This document shows, piece after piece, positions 51,220 through 58,786 of a stretch of DNA of 64,000 nt. Every line of letters starts with the position of its first letter. The stretch's first letter is position 1. Below the pieces are notes generated by a model that was given only the letters and a program-made list of their open reading frames with translations, was not told the DNA's origin and did not search any database. Source of the DNA: Klugiella xanthotipulae (GTDB lineage Bacteria > Actinomycetota > Actinomycetes > Actinomycetales > Microbacteriaceae); assembly GCF_006716695.1 (NCBI RefSeq), contig NZ_VFPN01000002.1:1-64000 (forward strand), read 5' to 3'. Position numbers and translations under genes: made by a program.

Positions 51220-51921
51220 CCAGCCCTGCGCGGCGTGGGAGTGCCCCGGACCAACGGAGCCTCGCGCCACGCGGAAACCCACATCCTCCAGGACTGCGTC
51301 CGGGGCACTACCCCGTCGAACAGAGGCTCGAACACTCCATTTCTGATCGGCCCAACCACCGCCGCGAAGACTACGGTAGTCGCCGTATCGACCCGTATCG
51401 GCGAAGTCCCAGCACCACTCCCAGACGTTGCCGAGCATGTCGTACATCCCGTAAGAGTTGGGGTTTTTGTGCGCCACCGGTTGCGGCCCCCCGACACGGT
51501 CGGGCGCGGTCCAGGCAATCTCGTGAAGCGGACCATACGTTGGCTGGCTCGTCCCTGCCCGACAGGCCGCCTCCCACTCGGCCTCAGTGGGCAGGCGGAA
51601 CCCGTCGGCGCTCACATCCCAGGTGACTTCCCGCTCGCGCACGTCATACGCTGGGCGTAGTCCCGCTCGCGCAGAGGCACAGTTGCACCACTGCACCGCG
51701 TCATACCAGGTCACCGGATGCGCGGGGGTAGTGTCAATCTCCACCGAAACAGCACCATCGACCATGAGCGTCACGAACTCAGCCGCTGTGACAGCTGTTT
51801 GACCGATCTCGAAGAACAAAAGATCAACATCGCGGGAAAAATTGGTCCGCGCATCGCGCATATGCACCGTAGTGCGCGGAATGGGGACCATGTTCGGCGG
51901 TGTGAAGGCAGCAGCGCTCAT
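51136..51921 (-). CDS. SUMF1/FGE-sulfatase domain protein without catalytic cysteines
   Basis: The 261-residue protein (ATG 51921) has the formylglycine-generating-enzyme-like fold: VTWYDAVQWCNCASARAGL near residue 75, DGFRLPTEAEWEAACRAGT near 110, NSYGMYDMLGNVWEWCWDF near 155 and SLRGGGWADQKWSVRASVRR then VGFRVARG near 215. In true formylglycine-generating enzymes the segment after GGS carries two reactive Cys; here it reads ADQKWS, with none. So it should not oxidize sulfatase cysteines. About 40 further residues follow the usual end (GFRVAR). TAACTT lies 5 nt before the ATG. It may act in binding or a different oxidation. Confidence 0.8.
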   Translation of the reverse strand: MSAAAFTPPNMVPIPRTTVHMRDARTNFSRDVDLLFFEIGQTAVTAAEFVTLMVDGAVSVEIDTTPAHPVTWYDAVQWCNCASARAGLRPAYDVREREVTWDVSADGFRLPTEAEWEAACRAGTSQPTYGPLHEIAWTAPDRVGGPQPVAHKNPNSYGMYDMLGNVWEWCWDFADTGRYGDYRSLRGGGWADQKWSVRASVRRGSAPDAVLEDVGFRVARGSVGPGHSHAAQGWSADADRHRANIRGPLPVGWTPHRALLD

Positions 51922-51926
51922 GGTCA

Positions 51927-51932
51927 AAGTTA
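51927..51932 (-). promoter_or_regulatory. -10 box TAACTT for the SUMF1-like gene
   Basis: On the minus strand TAACTT, five bases, ATG at 51921. The ychF stop lies only about 25 bp upstream. Confidence 0.35.
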
Positions 51933-51957
51933 CCACGTGTGTTGTGGGCCTAGCCGT

Positions 51958-53037
51958 TTACACGTTGAAGCGGAACTCCACCACATCCCCATCATGCATA
52001 ACGTAGTCCTTACCCTCCATACGCGCCTTGCCCTGCGCCCGGGCCTCGGCCACCGAGCCGGTCGCCACCAGGTCCTCAAACGAGATGACCTCAGCCTTAA
52101 TAAAGCCCTTCTCGAAGTCGGTGTGGATCACTCCCGCGGCCTGCGGTGCCTTCGCGCCCTTGCGGATGGTCCAGGCGCGCGCCTCCTTCGGTCCGGCCGT
52201 GAGGTAAGTTTGCAGGCCCAGGGTATCGAAGCCGATATGGGCGAGCTGGTCCAGGCCGCTCTCAGACTGGCCGATGGATTCCAGCAGCTCGGCGGCATCC
52301 TCGTCGCTCAACTCGATGAGTTCGCTCTCCAGCTTGGCATCGAGGAAAATCGCCTGGGCGGGGGCCACCAGCGCGGCCAGCTCCGCGAGCTTCTCGCTGT
52401 TACCCAGCACGCTCTCGTCCACGTTGAAGACGTAGATAAAAGGTTTAGCGGTCAGCAGGCCGAGGTCTCGGATAGGCTCCAGGTCAACCTTCGCCGCGGA
52501 CAGGGGCGTGCCCCCGTTGAGCACAGCGAGCGCCTCCTGCGCAGCCACCAGCACGGAGGGGTCAAGCTTCTTGCCCTTGATCTCCTTCTCGTACCGCGGG
52601 ATGGCCTTGTCGAGGGTTTGAATGTCGGCCAGGATCAGCTCAGTGTTGATGGTCTCCATGTCGCTCGCGGGGTTGACCTCACCGTCTTCCTCGCGGCGGA
52701 TCACGTCGGGATCACCGAATCCGCGCACCACCTGGGCAATCGCGTCGGCCTCACGGATGTTGGCCAGGAACTTATTACCCAGCCCCTCACCCTCGCTCGC
52801 GCCAGCCACAATGCCCGCGATATCCACGAAAGACACGGCGGCAGGGAGGATGCGCTCACTCCCGAAGATCTCAGCAAGCACGTTGAGGCGCTTGTCGGGC
52901 AGGTTAACCACACCCACATTGGGTTCAATCGTGGCGAACGGGTAGTTCGCCGCGAGAACCTCGTTGCGGGTGAGTGCGTTGAACAGGGTGGACTTGCCAA
53001 CGTTGGGCAGACCGACGATTCCAATAGTGAGAGCCAC
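51958..53037 (-). CDS. ychF: Redox-regulated ATPase YchF (Obg family)
   Basis: YchF is a universally conserved P-loop protein that prefers ATP and binds ribosomes; it is linked to oxidative stress control. The 359-residue length is standard. G1 reads GIVGLPNVGKSTLFNAL at residues 5-21, G3 VDIAGIVAGASEGEGLGNKF near 70, and the altered G4 NVDE near 200 (instead of NKxD) explains the ATP preference. A coiled-coil hairpin precedes it and the C-terminal TGS domain runs from about 275 to the end (LGLQTYLTAGPKEARAWTI to MHDGDVVEFRFNV). The GTG start lies 11 bp after the EamA gene stop on the same strand. Confidence 0.95.
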   Translation of the reverse strand: MALTIGIVGLPNVGKSTLFNALTRNEVLAANYPFATIEPNVGVVNLPDKRLNVLAEIFGSERILPAAVSFVDIAGIVAGASEGEGLGNKFLANIREADAIAQVVRGFGDPDVIRREEDGEVNPASDMETINTELILADIQTLDKAIPRYEKEIKGKKLDPSVLVAAQEALAVLNGGTPLSAAKVDLEPIRDLGLLTAKPFIYVFNVDESVLGNSEKLAELAALVAPAQAIFLDAKLESELIELSDEDAAELLESIGQSESGLDQLAHIGFDTLGLQTYLTAGPKEARAWTIRKGAKAPQAAGVIHTDFEKGFIKAEVISFEDLVATGSVAEARAQGKARMEGKDYVMHDGDVVEFRFNV

Positions 53038-53048
53038 GAGAGATAAGC

Positions 53049-53951
53049 CTAGACGATAGCCCGCCGCGGCGGGCGCACGGTGACACTCACCCCCAGGATC
53101 ACAAGGCCCCCACCCAGTAGTTGCACCGCGCTGATCCCGTTACCCATCAGCAGCCCCAGGAGTGCGGTGAACACCGGCAGCAGGTTGAGGAAGATCCCCG
53201 AACGGGCCGCTCCCACCCTGCGCACCGCAATATTCCAGAACATAAAGGACAGCACCGAGGGGAAGACCGCGATGTAGAGCAGCCCCGTCCACCCTCCCGC
53301 GCTCAACGAGACGTCGAACCCGCCCACCGCTATAAACGGCGTGAGGATAATCACGGCCATAATCGCCTGAATTGCGGTTGAGGTCACGGGCGGAGTCGTT
53401 AGCTTACGGCCCAGAATCGAGTAGAACGTCCACACCGTGACGGCACCGAGCATGTACAGCTCGCCCAGGTTGTAGTCGGCCGTGAACGTCCCGAGCAGGT
53501 TGCCGTCGGTGAGTACCAGCAGCACACCCAGCAACGAAACGGCGAGCCCCAGGACGTTGAGCGGCTTGATTCGCTCCCGGATGATGATGGCCGCCACCAC
53601 CGCGATCAGCGCGGGGTTGATGCTGCCCACCACAGCCGCATCGAGCGACGTCGTGTATTGCAAGGCCACGTAGCTGAACAGGTTGAATCCGATCACGCCG
53701 AGCACCGCCAAGCACACGTGCAGGGGCCACTCGCGCAGACCGGCACGCCAGACCCGTCCATCCACCCGCAGGGCGAGTGGAATCAGAATGATGAGGGCGA
53801 TCAGCCACCGTGTCCAGGTGAGCTGTAACGGCGTGATTTCGGTGACAACCAGACGACCCGCAATAAAATTACCCGCCCAAAACAGGTTCGCCAACACCAG
53901 CAGCAGATAGTTAATCCGGGCGGGGCTGGCGGGAGGCTCGGTGGCGGTCAC
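53049..53951 (-). CDS. EamA/DMT superfamily transporter
   Basis: The 300-residue protein has ten membrane helices in two EamA repeats (about residues 10-140 and 155-295). Family marks are LLLVLANLFWAGNFIAGRLV, LTWTRWLIALIILIPLALRV, ALQYTTSLDAAVVGSINPAL (end of repeat 1) and FMFWNIAVRRVGAARSGIF (repeat 2). DMT transporters export or import amino acids, nucleotides or other metabolites; the substrate is open. The GTG at 53951 lies 6 nt after TAGGGT, so it appears leaderless. ychF follows by 11 bp and is probably co-transcribed. Confidence 0.88.
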   Translation of the reverse strand: MTATEPPASPARINYLLLVLANLFWAGNFIAGRLVVTEITPLQLTWTRWLIALIILIPLALRVDGRVWRAGLREWPLHVCLAVLGVIGFNLFSYVALQYTTSLDAAVVGSINPALIAVVAAIIIRERIKPLNVLGLAVSLLGVLLVLTDGNLLGTFTADYNLGELYMLGAVTVWTFYSILGRKLTTPPVTSTAIQAIMAVIILTPFIAVGGFDVSLSAGGWTGLLYIAVFPSVLSFMFWNIAVRRVGAARSGIFLNLLPVFTALLGLLMGNGISAVQLLGGGLVILGVSVTVRPPRRAIV

Positions 53952-53957
53952 GCGCCC

Positions 53958-53963
53958 ACCCTA
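53958..53963 (-). promoter_or_regulatory. -10 box TAGGGT for the EamA-ychF unit (leaderless layout)
   Basis: On the minus strand TAGGGT, six bases, GTG at 53951. Confidence 0.5.
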
Positions 53964-54012
53964 CCGGCAAACCGACGCACACCCCCGGGCCGGGATGTGC
54001 GATTATGGACTG

Positions 54013-54624
54013 GTGCCCGTCGATTTCACCGCAATAGATTTTGAAACCGCGAACAGTCACGGGGCATCAGCCTGCTCCGTGGGTCTGGTGAGGGTCCGCG
54101 ACGCGGTGGTGGTGGAGCGCGCATCCTGGTTGATCAAACCCGCCCCGGGCCACGACGCCTTCCTCATGTGGAACACCAAAATTCACGGCCTCGTTGCCGC
54201 CGATGTGGCTGATGCCCGCGACTGGAGCGAACAGTTTGCCGAACTCCTCGCATTCTCGGGCGAGGACACCATGGTTGCCCACAATGCCGGCTTCGATATG
54301 GGTGTGATCCGTGCCGCCTGCGAGGTTGCCGAGATCCCCGTCCCGCCCCTCAGCTACCTGTGCAGTGTGCAGGTGGCCCGCAAAACCTACGAACTCGCCT
54401 CCTACCGGCTCCCCTCAGCTGCGGAGGCCGCGGGTTTCACCGACTTTCAGCATCACGAGGCCCTCGCGGATGCTGAGGCCTGCGCCGCGATCATCGTGGA
54501 TGCGAGCCGCCACCACGGGTCACACAGCCTCGCCGAGTTGGCAGAGGCCACCGGGCTCACCCTCAAGACGCTGGGTCCAACAGCGCCGAAGCCCACGCCC
54601 ACCGTACAGTTTGTGCAGACCTAA
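54013..54624 (+). CDS. DEDDh 3'-5' exonuclease (DnaQ-like)
   Basis: I prefer the GTG at 54013 (MPVDFTAIDFETAN, 203 residues) because family members start this way and GATTAT lies exactly 6 nt before it; an ATG at 53995 adds six residues. The DEDDh catalytic residues are present: Asp and Glu in AIDFETAN (near residue 8), Asp in VAHNAGFDMGVIRAAC (near 95) and His with Asp in QHHEALADAEACAAI (near 152). Such stand-alone exonucleases trim 3' ends of DNA or RNA. The C-terminal 45 residues form a low-conservation tail (LTLKTLGPTAPKPTPT). It diverges from the EamA gene. Confidence 0.9.
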   Translation: MPVDFTAIDFETANSHGASACSVGLVRVRDAVVVERASWLIKPAPGHDAFLMWNTKIHGLVAADVADARDWSEQFAELLAFSGEDTMVAHNAGFDMGVIRAACEVAEIPVPPLSYLCSVQVARKTYELASYRLPSAAEAAGFTDFQHHEALADAEACAAIIVDASRHHGSHSLAELAEATGLTLKTLGPTAPKPTPTVQFVQT

Positions 54625-54651
54625 GTTACCCAGGACACCCTCTGAGCGACC

Positions 54652-56157
54652 CTAGTCATTCTCGGGAAACCCCAGATTAATACCGCCGTGACTCGGGTCA
54701 AGCCAACGCGCAGTGACAGCTTTGAGTTGCGTGTAGAAGCGGACCCCCTCCGCACCGTGCGCCTTCGTGTCACCAAACAGCGAGTCCTTCCACCCGCCAA
54801 AGGAGAATGTGGCGACCGGCACGGGTAGGGGTACGTTGATACCGATCATCCCCACCTCGATCTCGTTCTGGAACCGGCGGGCCGCTCCCCCGTCATTTGT
54901 GAAGATCGCGGTGCCGTTACCGAACGCGCCACTGTTGATGAGCTCAACTCCCGCCTCGAAGCTCGGCACCCGCACCACACTCAGCACCGGGCCAAAAATC
55001 TCTTCGGTGTAGACGCGGGAGGTTGTGGGCACGTTATCGATCAGCGTCGGCCCCAGCCAGAATCCCTCGGGTGCACCGTCCGGCCGTACGCTGCGGCCAT
55101 CGACCACCACCGTGGCACCGTCCTCAATCGCGATCTCAATGTAGCTGGCAACCCGATCCCGGTGCTCGCGCGTGATGAGGGGGCCCATATCGCAGGAGCG
55201 GCGGCCGTCCCCCGTGACCAGGGCGGACATCCGCTCAGCGATCTCCTCAATCAGTTCATCGGCAACGGGCTCCACCGCGACCACAACGCTGATCGCCATG
55301 CAGCGCTCCCCCGCGGAACCAAAACCCGCGTTGATAGCGGAGTCGGCCACCAGGGTGAGGTCGGCGTCCGGCAGCACGAGCATGTGGTTTTTGGCCCCGC
55401 CGAGAGCCTGAACACGTTTGCCAGCGGCTGCGCCGGTCGAGTAAATGCGCCGAGCGATGGGGGTTGAGCCCACAAATGAAATTGCCCGCACCTCGGGATG
55501 CGCCAGCAGGCCGTCTACCGCCTCCCGATCACCGTTAAGCACGTTAAATACCCCGTCAGGCAGACCTGCTTCTTTCCAGAGTTCCGCGAGCCAGAGCGCG
55601 GCGCTCGGATCTTTCTCGCTGGGCTTGAGCACCACCGTGTTCCCCGCGGCAATCGCCAGGGGGAAGAACCACATGGGCACCATCGCCGGAAAGTTGAAGG
55701 GACTGATAATACCCACCACACCGAGCGGCTGGCGGGTGGAGTACACGTCAATACCGGCGGAGACCTGCTCCGAAAACTCCCCCTTGAGGTGGTGCGCAAT
55801 ACCGCACGCAAACTCAACCACCTCCTGCCCACGACCAATCTCGCCGAGCGCGTCGGAAAGTACCTTGCCGTGCTCGGCCGTGATAATCTCGGCCAGTTCC
55901 CCCTTGCGCTGGTTAAGCAGCTCCCGGAAGCGGAAGAGCACCGTCTGGCGGCGAGCCAGCGAGAGGTCCCGCCAGCCGGGGAAAGCCTCCCGGGCAGAGG
56001 CGACGGCGACCGCTACCTCCTCGCGGCTACCAAGCGCCACGTTTTTGGTCACGATGCCGCGGGCCGGATCATAGATGGGGGCGGTGCGTCCGCTTGTTGA
56101 GGCGAACGCAGCCCCGTCAATCCAGTGACCAACGGTGGGGAGGGTCTGTACAGTCAT
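54652..56157 (-). CDS. mmsA: Methylmalonate-semialdehyde dehydrogenase (CoA-acylating)
   Basis: The enzyme oxidizes methylmalonate or malonate semialdehyde to propionyl- or acetyl-CoA, in valine and inositol breakdown. The ATG at 56157 follows AAAGGA and gives 501 residues. It begins VGHWIDGAAFASTSGRTAPI, and has GVVGIISPFNFPAMVPMWFF near residue 143 (NAD and substrate channel), the catalytic Cys in GSAGERCMAISVVV near 287 and EIFGPVLSVVRV near 380. The order of these blocks fits MmsA rather than other aldehyde dehydrogenases. It lies 49 bp downstream of the response-regulator gene on the same strand, so it may be co-transcribed. No myo-inositol genes are in the window. Confidence 0.88.
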   Translation of the reverse strand: MTVQTLPTVGHWIDGAAFASTSGRTAPIYDPARGIVTKNVALGSREEVAVAVASAREAFPGWRDLSLARRQTVLFRFRELLNQRKGELAEIITAEHGKVLSDALGEIGRGQEVVEFACGIAHHLKGEFSEQVSAGIDVYSTRQPLGVVGIISPFNFPAMVPMWFFPLAIAAGNTVVLKPSEKDPSAALWLAELWKEAGLPDGVFNVLNGDREAVDGLLAHPEVRAISFVGSTPIARRIYSTGAAAGKRVQALGGAKNHMLVLPDADLTLVADSAINAGFGSAGERCMAISVVVAVEPVADELIEEIAERMSALVTGDGRRSCDMGPLITREHRDRVASYIEIAIEDGATVVVDGRSVRPDGAPEGFWLGPTLIDNVPTTSRVYTEEIFGPVLSVVRVPSFEAGVELINSGAFGNGTAIFTNDGGAARRFQNEIEVGMIGINVPLPVPVATFSFGGWKDSLFGDTKAHGAEGVRFYTQLKAVTARWLDPSHGGINLGFPEND

Positions 56158-56206
56158 AACGGAGTGTCCTTTGGTAGCGAGGTTGAGTGTGGAAAAGGTG
56201 CGGGAC

Positions 56207-56881
56207 TTACCGTGAGGAGGCCGCATAGCGATGCTCGGGCCGACCTGTGGTACCGTAGCGCAGCCGCATGTGGATTTGCCCACTCGCCGCAAGCGCGGTG
56301 AGGTAGCGCTGAGCCGTGGCGCGCGACACCCCCACCGCTCGGGCAACCTCGTGCGCGGATAATTCACCGCCCGCTGCCGAGACCGCGGCGAGCACAGCCC
56401 CCTCGGTTGCCGAGCGCCCCGCAGGCCCCACGGCCGCGTCAACCGCATGGAACACCCGCTGCGCGCGGGCGATCGTCTCCGCGGTCAGGTCTGGGGCCGA
56501 ACTCAGGATGTTACGGTAACGCGCATACGCCATCAGTCGCTCCGCAAGGAAGTCGGCAACGAAGGGTTTGACGAGATAGCACAGCGCCCCGGCCCGCAGG
56601 GCACGGTAAACCGTGGCACGCTCAGCGGCAGCCGTGAGCACAAACGCGTCGCAACTCAGCCCGGCCAACAACTCCAGGCCGCTCCCGTCCGGGAGGTAAA
56701 CGTCGAGCAGAACCAGGTCGGGCCTCTGGGCGTCAATTACCACGCGTGCCTCCGCCAGGCTGCCGACCGGGGGCAGAGCGGTGAACCCGGGCAGGTCGTC
56801 CACGTACTGACGGTGCAAATTCGCCACGTAGAAGTCGTCATCAACAACGAGCACTCGCAGGGGTTGAGCCATAACGGTCAT
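56207..56881 (-). CDS. Response regulator, CitB/DcuR-like
   Basis: The 224-residue regulator starts at ATG 56881, overlapping the kinase stop by 4 bp. The receiver domain (about residues 8-125) has the acidic pair in VLVVDDDFYVANLHRQYV, the phosphoacceptor Asp in PDLVLLDVYLPDGSGLELL near 56, and the conserved Lys in LVKPFVADFL near 110. The C-terminal domain has a helix-turn-helix (AHEVARAVGVSRATAQRYLT near 185) followed by a winged tail with YGTTGRPEHRYA, typical of the CitB/DpiA group. It should control the divergent citrate carrier gene. Confidence 0.9.
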   Translation of the reverse strand: MTVMAQPLRVLVVDDDFYVANLHRQYVDDLPGFTALPPVGSLAEARVVIDAQRPDLVLLDVYLPDGSGLELLAGLSCDAFVLTAAAERATVYRALRAGALCYLVKPFVADFLAERLMAYARYRNILSSAPDLTAETIARAQRVFHAVDAAVGPAGRSATEGAVLAAVSAAGGELSAHEVARAVGVSRATAQRYLTALAASGQIHMRLRYGTTGRPEHRYAASSR

Positions 56882-58584
56882 CGGGTCTCCTCGGGTGTGC
56901 AGGGCGCGGGGATGACCACGCCAGGGAGGCGGGCGCAGAAAAGCGCGCCGCGGGTATTGCTCTCGTCGGGAACACACCAGACATCACCGCCACGCCGCCG
57001 GGCGATATCGCGGGACAGGGGAAGACCAAAGCCGCGGCCGTGCACCCGATCATCAACCGTCTCGGTCGTCTCACCACGGGCCGGGGGTCGTTCGAAGATG
57101 TGCCCAACGGAGACCCCTGCCCCGGAGTCGAGCACGGCGAGGTGCAGCTCAGCACCGGCATCCATCACCTCCACCTCCACCCAGGCGGGACGGCGGGGAC
57201 CACTCACCGCGGCGGCCACGGCGTTGTCAATAAGGTTTCCGAGCACGGCGGTCACGTCCTCGGGATCGCCCAGCGTATCGGTCACGAGAGTCTCAGGCCC
57301 ACAGCGCAGACTCACGCCCTTCTCTGCAGCCTCAACCCCCTTGGCCCCCACAAAGGCTTGCAAATACGGCTCGGTCAGGCGCTCGGCGTGGCCAACGGGG
57401 TAACGGAGTGGCCCGTGCTCCAGAATACCGGCCAGGTAGCTCTGCGCTTCAGCGTTTTTACCGATTGTGATAAGGCCCGAGATGGTGTGCAGACGATTGG
57501 CAAATTCGTGACGCTGGGCGCGCAGCGCGGTCGTCATGGCCGCCACCGCATCCAGCCGCCGGCTGAGCGCCTCCACGTCGGTGCGGTCACGGATGATGAC
57601 GACGCGACCCAGGCACACACCGTCTCGAAACACGGGCCGCAGGTCGATAAACATCACCCGCTGCTCCAGCACGAGCGTTTCCGCATCCCGGCGCACGGTC
57701 ACGGGGGTGTGCCGGATGAAGCGCACAAGCTCACCGGGCAAACCGAGCGTAGCAAGATCACGACCCACGGGATGCGCCACGCCAAAGTGACGCGTCACAA
57801 AATCGTTGCACGCCATAACCCGGCCCTCCCCGGTCAGGCCGATCACACCCTCATCAACGCCGCTCAGCACCGCCTCCTGGTCGTGTACGAGGGCGACAAG
57901 TTCTTCGGGTTGCAGGTCGAGCGTCAGTCTCCGCAGCCGCCGGGTGAGCAGAATCGCCGAGCCCACCCCCAGGGCAAGAGCCAGCAGAGCCGCCGCGATC
58001 ACGGGGACCGAATCGTTGAGGATGCTGTCAAAAACGTGTGCCCTGGCATACCCCACACTCACCTCACCGACAACCACATCTGACCCGGGCGCATAAACCG
58101 GCACTTTCGCCCGGGCAGACTCGCCGAGGGTGCCCGACTCCCAGGACACCACCTCGTGACCGGCCAGGGCCGCGGCGGGGCTAGTGCTCACGGGCTGGCC
58201 GAGTTCCGAGGAGTTGGGGTGAGCCAACCGGATACCGTGGTCATCCGTAATTACCACAAACAGCGCCCCCGTGCGCCGCTCAACAGCCCTGGCAATCTCC
58301 ATCAATGAGCCGCCCAGAAGATCGTCTGCGGACGGCGTCCCGGGGTCGGCGGAGAACGTTGCCACCTGGGCTCGCACGTCAACATCCTCGGCCAGACTCT
58401 GCGCCACGGCGAGCGCCGTGGCTTTGGCTTCGTCCTCCAAACGGTGCAACCCGGCCGTGACAAAAACGGCGGTGCTCACCGTCACGATGGCGACGACAAC
58501 CGTGATTTGCAAGAGCAACACCTCGGTGGCGAAGCGCAGACGCGGGAGCAACACGGGGTACCGCCCTGTCCTCGACCGCGCCAT
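56878..58584 (-). CDS. Sensor histidine kinase, CitA/DcuS-like
   Basis: The ATG at 58584 gives 568 residues. Two membrane helices (about residues 18-40 and 195-215) bound an extracytoplasmic sensor domain of about 150 residues, probably a CitA-like PAS/Cache fold. A cytoplasmic PAS domain (about 245-340, EELVALVHDQEAVLSGVDEG) follows. The phosphoacceptor His lies in LRAQRHEFANRLHTISGLIT near 366. The ATPase part shows LGNLIDNAVAAAV (N box) and GRGFGLPLSRDIARRRGG (G box). The order matches CitA/DcuS/MalK sensors of tricarboxylates and C4-dicarboxylates; the adjacent CitMHS gene points to citrate. Confidence 0.9.
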   Translation of the reverse strand: MARSRTGRYPVLLPRLRFATEVLLLQITVVVAIVTVSTAVFVTAGLHRLEDEAKATALAVAQSLAEDVDVRAQVATFSADPGTPSADDLLGGSLMEIARAVERRTGALFVVITDDHGIRLAHPNSSELGQPVSTSPAAALAGHEVVSWESGTLGESARAKVPVYAPGSDVVVGEVSVGYARAHVFDSILNDSVPVIAAALLALALGVGSAILLTRRLRRLTLDLQPEELVALVHDQEAVLSGVDEGVIGLTGEGRVMACNDFVTRHFGVAHPVGRDLATLGLPGELVRFIRHTPVTVRRDAETLVLEQRVMFIDLRPVFRDGVCLGRVVIIRDRTDVEALSRRLDAVAAMTTALRAQRHEFANRLHTISGLITIGKNAEAQSYLAGILEHGPLRYPVGHAERLTEPYLQAFVGAKGVEAAEKGVSLRCGPETLVTDTLGDPEDVTAVLGNLIDNAVAAAVSGPRRPAWVEVEVMDAGAELHLAVLDSGAGVSVGHIFERPPARGETTETVDDRVHGRGFGLPLSRDIARRRGGDVWCVPDESNTRGALFCARLPGVVIPAPCTPEETR

Positions 58585-58666
58585 TGTGTGTCTCTTTCCG
58601 TCGGCGCATGGTCCGGAATCTCGGCCAGCACTCTCGAATATCCTAACCGGGCTCACCGTGAGCATA

Positions 58667-58692
58667 ATGCGCAGATCTCGCACTATGCGCAG
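58667..58692 (+). promoter_or_regulatory. Direct repeats ATGCGCAG in the citrate kinase-carrier intergenic region
   Basis: ATGCGCAG occurs at 58667-58674 and 58685-58692, spaced 18 bp, in the 202-bp gap between the divergent kinase and carrier genes. They could be response-regulator binding sites. Confidence 0.35.
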
Positions 58693-58786
58693 CAACTGAG
58701 CCAAAGTCAACAGAACCGAGGCGCTCCCCCGATTCCCCGTTACCGTTGTCCTCACAGTATCTGCCACATCGACAAAGGAGTCACCA

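Noticed and set aside
51718-53046. Open frame of 442 codons opposite ychF
   Set aside because: It is a mirror frame of YchF with His/Arg/Gly-rich composition and no start signal.
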